31,141 nucleotides of DNA from JAPSGM01 sp036556985 (GTDB lineage: Bacteria; Chloroflexota; Limnocylindria; QHBO01), in assembly GCA_036556985.1 (NCBI GenBank), contig DATBIK010000045.1:1-31141 (forward strand), in the 5' to 3' direction. The notes beneath the pieces are model-generated. The model made no database searches and had not been told where the DNA came from. It saw nothing but the letters and a program-made list of their open reading frames with translations. Of this stretch, positions 22,148-29,768 are shown in pieces (position 1 is the stretch's first letter; the number at the start of each line of letters is the position of its first letter). The position numbers and the translations under genes are program-made.

Positions 22148-22164
22148 AGACCGACAGTCGGTCT
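22148..22164. promoter_or_regulatory. TetR-type operator
   Basis: AGACCGACAGTCGGTCT is a perfect 8-1-8 palindrome that begins one base after the -10 box. A bound dimer would block RNA polymerase, so the TetR gene 51 bases downstream is most likely autoregulated. Confidence 0.8.
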
Positions 22165-22215
22165 GTTAATACCGACCCGAGCCGATAACCGCGATCCGAG
22201 CGACCACCCAAGCCC

Positions 22216-22899
22216 ATGCCCCGCACTCTCAACCCCGCCGCTCACGCGCTGCGACGTGACGAGTTCGTCGACGTCGCGCTGCGCCTCATCCAGACCAAGG
22301 GCTACGAGCAGCTCAGCATCGGCGATGTGCTTGCCGAGCTGGGTGCATCGAGAGGCGCCTTCTACCACTACTTCGATTCGAAGGGCTCGCTCCTCGAGGC
22401 GGTGGTCGACCGAATCGCCGAGACCGCCATGGCGCTGGCGTCGCCCATGCTCGACGATCCGAGCCTGTCGGCCGTGGAGAAGCTCCAGCGCTTCTTCCAG
22501 ACCACGACCCGCTGGAAGACGGAGCACAAGGACCTGCTGCTCCCCCTCCTCGAGGTCTGGCAGTCGGAGGACAACGCCATCGTCCGCGAGAAGGTGCTCC
22601 GCAGCTCATCCCGCAAGACCACGCCCGTCATCGCCCGCATCGTGCGGCAGGGGATCGACGAGGGGCAGTTCGCGATCGCGCCGCCGGAGCAGCTTGCCCA
22701 GGTCGTCGTGGCACTCGTCTTCGGGTTCGGGCAGACGAACGCCGACCTGTACCTCGCCTACCACGCCGGCGAGGTCGACCGCGACACCGTCGAGCGCACG
22801 GCCGCGACCTACTCCCTGGCCCTGGAGCGGGTCCTCGGCGTTCCGCCGGGGTCGCTCACCCTCATGGACGCGGAGACGCTCCGCGCCTGGTTTGCCTGA
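22216..22899 (+). CDS. TetR/AcrR family transcriptional repressor
   Basis: 227 residues. The N-terminal HTH is typical: FVDVALRLIQTKGYEQLSIGDVLAELGASRGAFYHYFDSKGSLLEAVVD (about 16-66). The C-terminal ligand domain (about 70-225) has no motif that names a ligand. First gene of an operon with an ABC exporter; a palindromic operator overlaps the transcription start region. Likely represses its own operon until a toxic or signalling compound binds. Confidence 0.92.
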   Translation: MPRTLNPAAHALRRDEFVDVALRLIQTKGYEQLSIGDVLAELGASRGAFYHYFDSKGSLLEAVVDRIAETAMALASPMLDDPSLSAVEKLQRFFQTTTRWKTEHKDLLLPLLEVWQSEDNAIVREKVLRSSSRKTTPVIARIVRQGIDEGQFAIAPPEQLAQVVVALVFGFGQTNADLYLAYHAGEVDRDTVERTAATYSLALERVLGVPPGSLTLMDAETLRAWFA

Positions 22900-22919
22900 C
22901 GGCAGGAAAGAAGGAACCG

Positions 22920-23828
22920 ATGGACCCGGTCATCCAGACCGACAAGCTCACGAAGTCATACGGCAGCCACCGCGGCATCATCGAGGTCGACCTGGCGGTC
23001 GCCGAGGGCGAGGCGTTCGGCTTCCTTGGCCCGAACGGGGCCGGCAAGACGACGATGATCCGGACCCTCCTCGACCATATCCGGCCCACGAGCGGACGGG
23101 CCACCGTCTTCGGCATCGACACCACCGTCGACCCGGTCGCCATTCATCGGCGGCTGGGCTACCTGCCGGGCGAGTTCGCGCTCTACGACAAGCTCACCGG
23201 TGGCCAGACCATCGAGTACTTCGCCAACCTGCGCGGCGGCGTCGACCGGGCATACCAGGATCAGCTCGTGCGACGCCTGGACGTCGACCCGTCCCGCAAG
23301 TTCCGCGAGTACTCGAAGGGCAACAAGCAGAAGATCGGCCTGATCATCGCCCTCCAGCATCGGCCCGACCTGCTGCTGTTGGACGAGCCGACCTCCGGGC
23401 TCGACCCGCTCATTCAGCAGGAGTTCTACGCGGTCATCCGGGAGGCCAAGGCGGAGGGCCGGACGGTCTTCCTCTCGTCGCACATCCTCTCGGAGGTCGA
23501 AAAGACCTGCGACCGGGTCGCGATCATCCGCGAGGGCCGCCTGGTCCGCGTGGACCGGACCGATGCGCTGCGCGACCTCGCCCACCACACCGTGGAGCTC
23601 GTCTTCGCCGGTCCGGTGCCGGCCGACGAGTTCGCGTCCCTGCCCGGTGTGAGCGACGTCGTGGCGGAGGACCACGTGCTGCGCATGCGCGTGTCCGGCA
23701 ACATCGCGCCGGTCGTGCGTGCCGCGGCGCGATACGAGCTCGCCGACTTCGTGAGCCGCGAGCCGTCCCTGGAGGAGACATTCCTGGCCGAGTACGGCAA
23801 GGGCGCCACCGAGGCGGTGGCCCGATGA
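22920..23828 (+). CDS. ABC exporter ATP-binding protein
   Basis: 302 residues; ATG 22920 with AAGGA upstream. Walker A GPNGAGKTT (37-45), Q-loop-region LGYLPGEFALYDKLTGGQTIEYFANLRGG, signature YSKGNKQKIGL (SKGNKQK in place of LSGGQ, common in this drug-export branch), Walker B LLLLDEPTSGLD and VFLSSHILSEVEKTCDRVAI. The C-terminal ~80 residues are the usual accessory domain. Coupled to the permease gene by an ATGA overlap. Confidence 0.92.
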   Translation: MDPVIQTDKLTKSYGSHRGIIEVDLAVAEGEAFGFLGPNGAGKTTMIRTLLDHIRPTSGRATVFGIDTTVDPVAIHRRLGYLPGEFALYDKLTGGQTIEYFANLRGGVDRAYQDQLVRRLDVDPSRKFREYSKGNKQKIGLIIALQHRPDLLLLDEPTSGLDPLIQQEFYAVIREAKAEGRTVFLSSHILSEVEKTCDRVAIIREGRLVRVDRTDALRDLAHHTVELVFAGPVPADEFASLPGVSDVVAEDHVLRMRVSGNIAPVVRAAARYELADFVSREPSLEETFLAEYGKGATEAVAR

Positions 23829-25501
23829 CGGCCACGACCCGGACGCTCGACGCCGGCCCATCGGCCTGGAGCCGGGTCTACGGCTTCGGCAGCGTCTTCG
23901 CCAAGACGATCCGCGACTCGCGACGAGCCACGCTCATCACGGCCGGGATCCTCGGCCTCGTCTTCCTCGGCGTCAGCCGGGCGATCACCGCGGAGTTCGA
24001 CACGCCGCAGTCACGCGCCGAGCTCGAGAACATCGTGGCCGCCGTCCCACCGATCCTGCAGGGGATGGCCGGCAAGGTTGTCCACGTCGGCACGCTGGGT
24101 GGCTACCTGCAGTACAAGTACGGCGTCTTCTTCCCGCTCGTCGTCAGCCTGTGGTCCATCCTGGCCCTGTCCGGCACGCTGGCGGGCGAGACGCAGCGCG
24201 GCAGCCTCGACTTCGTGCTTGCCACGGGACGCTCTCGCCGCCGGGTGGCGCTCGAGAAGCTGTCCGGCCACGCGCTCGTGCTGGGTCTCGCGGTGCTCGT
24301 CGCCTTCGTCTCCATCGCGATCGCCGGCCAGGCGTTCGCCGAGCTGCCGGGCGACGAGATCAGTGTCCTCTCGGCCTTCGGCTACGCGGTCTGGCTCGGC
24401 CTGCTGGCGCTCACCGCCGGCGCGCTGGCCTTCGCCCTCGGCCCCTTCGTCGGCCGTGGGGCGGCCGCGGGCATCGCCGGTGCCGTGACCTTCGCCGGCT
24501 TCATCCTGAACGGCTATCGCGCGCCGGTGCCCGAGCTAGCCCCGTTCGCCAACCTCACATGGTGGGGCTGGACCTACGACCACGTCGCCCTCGCCGGCCA
24601 GTACGACTGGCCGGCGGTCCTCCTCGTCGCGGCGGTCGCTGTCGGCCTGCTCGTCGTCGGGGTCGAGGCCTTCGCCCGCCGGGACGTCGGGGTGACGAGC
24701 GCGCTGCCAGCCCCTTCGCTGCCGCGCCCGCTGCTCGGGCTCGGCGGCCCGTTGGGGCGGCTGGTCAGCGCGAATTTGGGTGCGGCGGTCGCCTGGGGCG
24801 CAGGCGTCGGCTTCTTCGGCCTTGCCATCGGCGGCGCCGCCGGCAGCTTCATGGACCAGCTCCAGGACTCACCGCAGTTCATCGAGCTGCTGTCGACCAT
24901 CTTCCCGAACGTCGACTACGCCAGTGCGGGGGGATTCCTCCAGCTGCTGTTCATCGAGTTCGGCGTCATCCTGGCCGGGCTCGCCGCCGCGTCGCTCGTC
25001 GGCGGCTGGGCATCGGACGAGACGTCGGGCCGCCTCGAGATGATCCTGGCCGCCCCGCTCGGCCGGCGCCGCTGGGCGATCGGCGGCGGGTTCGCCATGC
25101 TCGTCGGCGTGGCGATCTTCGTTGCCCTCGCCGCGGCTGGGATCGCGATCGGCGTGGCGTCCGCGTCGAGCGACGTGCTCACGCCGGCGCTCGGCGCGCT
25201 GGTGCTCGGCCTGTACGCCGCGGCGCTGGTCGGCATCGGCCATGCGGTCGGCGGAGTGATCGGCACGCGCTTCGCGGGGACGTTCGTCATCGTCTTCGTG
25301 ATCGCGACCTGGTTCGTGCAGCTGCTCGGGCCCCTGCTCGGGCTGCCGGAGATCGTCCGCGAGCTCGCCCTGACCTCGCATCTCGGCCAGCCCATGGTCG
25401 GGGTCTGGGACCCGGTCGGCATCGCGGTCTGCGCGGCGCTCGCCGTGGGCGGCATCCTGGTCGGGACGTGGGGCTTCGCGCGCCGCGACCTCCGCGACTG
25501 A
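23825..25501 (+). CDS. ABC-2 type exporter permease (polyketide/multidrug exporter family)
   Basis: 558 residues with about twelve hydrophobic segments in two six-helix halves, so one chain probably forms the whole channel. Each half has the same start: GSVFAKTIRDSRRATLITAGILGLVFLG (about 17-45) and GRLVSANLGAAVAWGAGVGFFGLAIGG (about 310-335), plus an intracellular GETQRGSLDFVLATGRSRRRVALEK / DETSGRLEMILAAPLGRRRWAIGG pair. This internal duplication is typical of the TnrB-like 'putative exporter of polyketide antibiotics' family. Substrate unknown. Two hairpins follow the stop. Confidence 0.88.
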   Translation: MTATTRTLDAGPSAWSRVYGFGSVFAKTIRDSRRATLITAGILGLVFLGVSRAITAEFDTPQSRAELENIVAAVPPILQGMAGKVVHVGTLGGYLQYKYGVFFPLVVSLWSILALSGTLAGETQRGSLDFVLATGRSRRRVALEKLSGHALVLGLAVLVAFVSIAIAGQAFAELPGDEISVLSAFGYAVWLGLLALTAGALAFALGPFVGRGAAAGIAGAVTFAGFILNGYRAPVPELAPFANLTWWGWTYDHVALAGQYDWPAVLLVAAVAVGLLVVGVEAFARRDVGVTSALPAPSLPRPLLGLGGPLGRLVSANLGAAVAWGAGVGFFGLAIGGAAGSFMDQLQDSPQFIELLSTIFPNVDYASAGGFLQLLFIEFGVILAGLAAASLVGGWASDETSGRLEMILAAPLGRRRWAIGGGFAMLVGVAIFVALAAAGIAIGVASASSDVLTPALGALVLGLYAAALVGIGHAVGGVIGTRFAGTFVIVFVIATWFVQLLGPLLGLPEIVRELALTSHLGQPMVGVWDPVGIAVCAALAVGGILVGTWGFARRDLRD

Positions 25502-25540
25502 AGCTGCTCCCCGAGACGACTCGGTTGGGCCGGAGCAGCT
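25502..25540 (+). terminator. Nested hairpin after the exporter operon
   Basis: AGCTGCTCC (25502-25510) pairs perfectly with GGAGCAGCT (25532-25540). Inside it CCGAG-ACGA-CTCGG (25511-25524) forms a second stem. It begins at the base after the permease stop. No T-tract follows. Confidence 0.6.
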
Positions 25541-25582
25541 AACTCTCAACCGGTGACGCGTATCCGTCACCGGGTGACAGGT
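25535..25582. repeat. Repeat copy B, right of the TetR-ABC cassette, palindromic
   Basis: 25535-25573 matches copy A (21961-21999) at 29 of 39 bases. It is itself an 18-base imperfect inverted repeat (25541-25558 with 25565-25582, 15 of 18 pairs) around the loop CGTATC. The inner eight pairs, CGGTGACG/CGTCACCG, are perfect. Confidence 0.7.
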
Positions 25583-25642
25583 ACGTCAGCGTCGTGGCGC
25601 AGGGCACTGGACGGCCGTGGAAGCGGCGCGCATCCGGGCTGG

Positions 25643-25648
25643 TACCCT
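25643..25648 (+). promoter_or_regulatory. Putative -10 box (TACCCT) for the fatty-acid operon
   Basis: TACCCT ends nine bases before ATG 25658. The intervening TACCGGCCC is not a Shine-Dalgarno sequence. The -35 region is not clear. Confidence 0.4.
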
Positions 25649-25657
25649 TACCGGCCC

Positions 25658-26533
25658 ATGAGCATCGAACGCGTCTACGTCATCGGCGCCGGCCTGATGG
25701 GGCACGGCATCGCCCAGGTCAGCGCCGCGGCCGGGAAGCAGGTCACGCTCGCCGACCGCACCGCCGAGCTTGCGGACAAGGGCAGGGCCCGCATCGCCGG
25801 CAACCTCGCGCGCCAGGTCGACAAGGGCAAGCTCGAGCAGTCGGCCGCGGACGAGATGATGGGGCGCATCGGTACCTCCGTCGGGACCGATGGAGCGGCC
25901 GGGCACGAGATCGTCATCGAGGCCGTCTTCGAGGACGAGGCGGTGAAGCGCGAGACCTGGCAGCAGCTGTCCAAGGTTGCCGACAACGACGCGATCTTTG
26001 CCTCGAACACGAGCAGCATCAGCATCACCGGGCTCGCCACCGCCACGGATCGGCCGCGGAAGTTCATCGGCCTGCACTTCTTCAGCCCCGTGCCGGTCAT
26101 GAAGCTCATCGAGATCATCCCCGGGCTCGAGACGGACGCGGGCACCCAGGATGCCTGCCGCGTCTTCGCCGAGGAGCTGGGCAAAACGGTCATCGAGTCG
26201 AAGGACATGCCCGGCTTCCTCGTGAACCGGATGCTCGGCCCGTTCATCAACGAGGCGATCTTCGCGCTCATGGAGTCGACCGGCACGGCCGATGACATCG
26301 ACATCGGCGCCCGGCTCGGCCTGAACCACCCGATGGGCCCGCTCGAGCTCTCCGACTTCATCGGCAACGACGTCATGCTGGGCGTCATGGACGTGCTGTA
26401 CCGCGGCTTCGGCGACCCGAAGTTCCGCGCCGCCCCGCTCCTGCGCCAGATGGTCGCCGCCGGGCACCTCGGCCGGAAGACGGGACGCGGCTTCTACACG
26501 TACGACGAGAAGGGCAACCGGATCGACGCATGA
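25658..26533 (+). CDS. 3-hydroxybutyryl-CoA / 3-hydroxyacyl-CoA dehydrogenase
   Basis: 291 residues, usual for the stand-alone enzyme. NAD-binding GAGLMGHGIAQ (10-20), SNTSSISIT, the catalytic His140 in GLHFFSPVPVMKLIEII, DMPGFLVNRMLGPFINEA and the C-terminal domain with LGLNHPMGPLELSDFIGNDV and GRKTGRGFYTYD. It oxidises (S)-3-hydroxyacyl-CoA to 3-ketoacyl-CoA, or acts in reverse. The stop overlaps the ATG of the acyl-CoA dehydrogenase gene (ATGA). First gene of a three-gene run for acyl-CoA metabolism. Confidence 0.93.
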   Translation: MSIERVYVIGAGLMGHGIAQVSAAAGKQVTLADRTAELADKGRARIAGNLARQVDKGKLEQSAADEMMGRIGTSVGTDGAAGHEIVIEAVFEDEAVKRETWQQLSKVADNDAIFASNTSSISITGLATATDRPRKFIGLHFFSPVPVMKLIEIIPGLETDAGTQDACRVFAEELGKTVIESKDMPGFLVNRMLGPFINEAIFALMESTGTADDIDIGARLGLNHPMGPLELSDFIGNDVMLGVMDVLYRGFGDPKFRAAPLLRQMVAAGHLGRKTGRGFYTYDEKGNRIDA

Positions 26534-27726
26534 CCACCGCCGAGCCGCCCGCCGCCGCGGCGACCCGCCCGGACCCGTTCGCCCTTACCGAGGAGGAGCG
26601 GGCGGTGCGCGACACGGCGCGCGACTTCGCCCAGCGCGAGCTGGCGCCAACGGTCGCGCAGCGTGACGAGGAGGAGCGCTACGAGCGGGGCCTCTTCGAC
26701 CGCATGGGCGAGCTGGGGCTGACCGCCATCCCGTACCCGGAGCGCTACGGCGGGGCGGGGATGAGCACCTTCGCCTGGGTCCTCGCCGCCGAGGAGATCG
26801 CCGCCGCCGACATGGGCATGGCCGTCTCCCTGTCGGTCCACGTCCTCTCGCAGCTGTGCATCCTCAGCGCCGGGTCGGACGAGCAGAAGGACCGATTCCT
26901 CCCGCCGATGGCCGCCGGCCGCCACCTGGGCGCCTTCGCCCTGACCGAGCCGCAGGCCGGGTCCGATGCCTCGGCCATCGCGCTCCGCGCGGATCGAGCG
27001 GAGGACGGCTACGCCCTCACCGGCACGAAGGTGTGGATCACGAACGGCGCCCACGCCGATGTGGTCGTGGCCTTCGCCACGGTCGACCGCTCCCGCGGCC
27101 GGGACGGGATCACCGCCTTCGCCGTCGAGCGCGACACGCCCGGCTTCCGGGTCGGCAGCCACGAGCGCAAGATGGGCATCCGCGACTCGGCCTCGGTCGA
27201 GCTCGTCTTCGACGGGGCGCGGGTGCCGGCCGCGAACCGGCTCGGCGAGGAGGGGGAGGGGCTGCGCGTCGCGCTCTCGTCGCTCGGTGCCGGGCGCATC
27301 GGGATCGCGGCTGCCTGCGTCGGCCTGGCGCGCGCGGCGCTCCAGCACGCGACCGCGTACGCGGTGCAGCGCACGCAGTTCGGCCGGCCCATCGCCGACC
27401 AGGAGATGATCCAGGCCATGCTCGCCGATGCCGCCACGGCGGTCGACGCCGCGCGGCTGCTCACCTGGCGCGCGGCCCGGCTGCGCGACGCCGGCAAGCC
27501 GATCAACGGCGCCAGCAGCATGGCGAAGATGTACGCGTCGGACACCGCCATGCGCGTGGCGACCGATGCCGTACAGATCTACGGCGGCGCGGGCTACAGC
27601 CGCGAGAACCCGGTCGAGCGCTTCATGCGCGACGCGAAGGGCGCCCAGATCTACGAGGGCAGCAACCAGATCCAGCGGCTCATCATCGCGCAGCAGCTCA
27701 TCGAGGAGGTGCGCCGCACCTCGTGA
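26530..27726 (+). CDS. Acyl-CoA dehydrogenase (short/branched-chain type)
   Basis: 398 residues. FAD-binding ALTEPQAGSDASA and KVWITNGAHAD, RTQFGRPIADQEMIQAMLAD and the C-terminal QIYGGAGYSRENPVERFMRDAKGAQIYEGSNQIQR. Catalytic base Glu376 sits in IYEG, the position used by short-, medium- and short/branched-chain enzymes, rather than the earlier Glu of isovaleryl- and long-chain types. Introduces the alpha-beta double bond, passing electrons to ETF. Coupled to the 3-hydroxyacyl-CoA dehydrogenase gene; with the mutase it would fit branched-chain acyl-CoA breakdown. Confidence 0.92.
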   Translation: MTTAEPPAAAATRPDPFALTEEERAVRDTARDFAQRELAPTVAQRDEEERYERGLFDRMGELGLTAIPYPERYGGAGMSTFAWVLAAEEIAAADMGMAVSLSVHVLSQLCILSAGSDEQKDRFLPPMAAGRHLGAFALTEPQAGSDASAIALRADRAEDGYALTGTKVWITNGAHADVVVAFATVDRSRGRDGITAFAVERDTPGFRVGSHERKMGIRDSASVELVFDGARVPAANRLGEEGEGLRVALSSLGAGRIGIAAACVGLARAALQHATAYAVQRTQFGRPIADQEMIQAMLADAATAVDAARLLTWRAARLRDAGKPINGASSMAKMYASDTAMRVATDAVQIYGGAGYSRENPVERFMRDAKGAQIYEGSNQIQRLIIAQQLIEEVRRTS

Positions 27727-27766
27727 CCCCGCGCTGATCGTCCACGCACACCGGAGGCCCAGCCCG

Positions 27767-29764
27767 ATGTCGACCACCGCACCCGCACCCGCCACCGATC
27801 CCCAGGCCGATGGCGCCCGGCCAGGTGACCCAGCCGAGCCGATGCCGGGCAGCAGAGTCCGCCTCGAGACGGACATCGAGCCGCTCGCCATTCCCGACGA
27901 GTACAGGGCCAACTCCCTGGTCGACCTTGTCCACCGCACCGTGCAGCGCTACCCGGACAAGGAGGCGCTGCGCTGGAAGCTGCCGCGCACGAAGCGCCAG
28001 ATGGGCGGCGCGGAGCCGGAGGCCGACGAGGAGACGATCTGGCGCAGCATCACCTACCGCGAGATGTGGGACTGGATCTCGCAGGTGGCGCTGGGCCTGA
28101 AGCACCTCGGCATCGGCGATGGGGACGCCGTCAGCATCATGAGCCGGACCCGACCGGCATGGCTGACCGCCGACATCGGCGCCATGTCGCTTGGCGCGGT
28201 CACCTGCCCGATTTACCCATCGTCGGAGCCCGGCCAGGCCGCGTACGTCATCAACAACGTCGGGGCCAGGGCGATCTTCGTCGAGAACCTGCAGCAGTAC
28301 GCCAAGATCGAAAAGGTGCGCGCCGAGTGCCCGACGCTCGAGCACGTCATCGTCATCGACGACCGCGGCAAGCTGCCGGCCGGGGCGGTCAGCTTCGACG
28401 ACATCTTCACCCTGGCCGATGCCGAGCCCGGAGAGCTGCGCACCTGGGAGGAGGGCTGGCGCGAGTTCGGCCGCGACAAGGTGGCAACCATCGTCCACAC
28501 CTCGGGCACCACCGCCAACCCGAAGGGCGTGGTGCTGACCCACGGCAACATCCTTCACAACTTCGAGGCGGGCATCCAGGCAGTCGACTTCAACGAGAAC
28601 GACCTGTTCCTCTCGTTCCTCCCGCTGTCGCACATGACCGAGCGCGCCGCCGGCCAGGTGGTGCCGCTCGGCCGCGGCTGCACGATTGCCTACGCCGAGC
28701 CGGCCATCGAGCGCCTGGCGGCGAACATGGCCGAGGTGCGGCCGACGGTCATGGTCGCCGTGCCGCGCCTCTACGAACGCCTGTACGCCCGGGTCATGTC
28801 GACCGTGGAGGCGGCGCCGCCCCTTCGGCAGAAGATCTTCTTCTGGGCGCAGCGCCTCGGGCGCCAGCACTACCAGAACCACCTCGACGGCAAGCCCGAC
28901 TCGCCGTGGCTGGCGATCCAGATGAAGCTCGCCGATCGGCTCGTCTTCCACAAGATCAAGGCCCGCACCGGCGGGCGGGTCCGCTACTTCGTCTCCGGCG
29001 GTGCGCCGCTGTCCCGCGAGGTTGGCGAGTTCTTTTACGCCATGGGCATGCTCATCCTGGAGGGCTACGGCCTCACCGAGACGGCCCCGCTGCTGTCGAT
29101 CAACCGCCCGAGCGAGTTCAAGTTCGGGACGGTGGGCCGCCCCGTGGCGGAGACCCAGATCCGGATCGACCCGGCCACCGGCGAGGTGCTCGCCCGCGGG
29201 CCGCAGGTCATGGTCGGCTACCACAACCAGCCGGAGGAGACGGCCCGGGTCATCGAGCCGGACGGCTGGTTCCACACCGGCGACATCGGTGAGCTCGACG
29301 AGATCGGGCGGATCAAGATCACCGACCGGCTGAAGAACATCATCGTGCTCGCCAACGGCAAGAACGTGGCGCCGGCACCGATGGAGATCGCCATCCTCAC
29401 CAGCAAGTACATCGCCCAGGCAATCATCCTCGGCGACCAGCAGCCGTACACCGGCGCGCTCATCGCTCCCGACTTCGACGAGCTTGGGACGTGGGCGGCG
29501 GCCAACGGACTGGCCGAGATGCCGCCGGAGCAGCTCGTCACCGAGCGGACGGTCCAGAAGATGATCGAGCGCGAGGTGCGCGACAAGCTCGACGGCTTCG
29601 CCGTCTATGAGCGACCGCGCCGCGTCGCCCTCCTGCCGCGGTTGCTGACCGAGGAGGAGGGCGAGCTGACCCCTTCTCTCAAGGTCAAGCTTCGCGTCGT
29701 GAAGGACAAGTGGAACGACCGCGTCGCCTACCTCTTCGACGAGCAGACCGAGGGCGGCGACTGA
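27767..29764 (+). CDS. Long-chain acyl-CoA synthetase (AMP-forming)
   Basis: 665 residues from ATG 27767, with GGAGG at 27753-27757. P-loop TSGTTANPKGVVLTHGN (from 245), gate motif FLPLSHMTERAAG, A5 motif YGLTETAPLL, GWFHTGDIGELDEIGRIKITDRLKNIIVLANGKNVAP and a late Lys in LTPSLKVKLRVVKDKW (the adenylating Lys). The layout is that of the FadD15/FACS group with a long N-terminal region; residues 1-40 are a Pro/Ala-rich extension. Activates fatty acids to acyl-CoA. Follows the dehydrogenase gene by 40 bases. Confidence 0.92.
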   Translation: MSTTAPAPATDPQADGARPGDPAEPMPGSRVRLETDIEPLAIPDEYRANSLVDLVHRTVQRYPDKEALRWKLPRTKRQMGGAEPEADEETIWRSITYREMWDWISQVALGLKHLGIGDGDAVSIMSRTRPAWLTADIGAMSLGAVTCPIYPSSEPGQAAYVINNVGARAIFVENLQQYAKIEKVRAECPTLEHVIVIDDRGKLPAGAVSFDDIFTLADAEPGELRTWEEGWREFGRDKVATIVHTSGTTANPKGVVLTHGNILHNFEAGIQAVDFNENDLFLSFLPLSHMTERAAGQVVPLGRGCTIAYAEPAIERLAANMAEVRPTVMVAVPRLYERLYARVMSTVEAAPPLRQKIFFWAQRLGRQHYQNHLDGKPDSPWLAIQMKLADRLVFHKIKARTGGRVRYFVSGGAPLSREVGEFFYAMGMLILEGYGLTETAPLLSINRPSEFKFGTVGRPVAETQIRIDPATGEVLARGPQVMVGYHNQPEETARVIEPDGWFHTGDIGELDEIGRIKITDRLKNIIVLANGKNVAPAPMEIAILTSKYIAQAIILGDQQPYTGALIAPDFDELGTWAAANGLAEMPPEQLVTERTVQKMIEREVRDKLDGFAVYERPRRVALLPRLLTEEEGELTPSLKVKLRVVKDKWNDRVAYLFDEQTEGGD

Positions 29765-29768
29765 TCCG

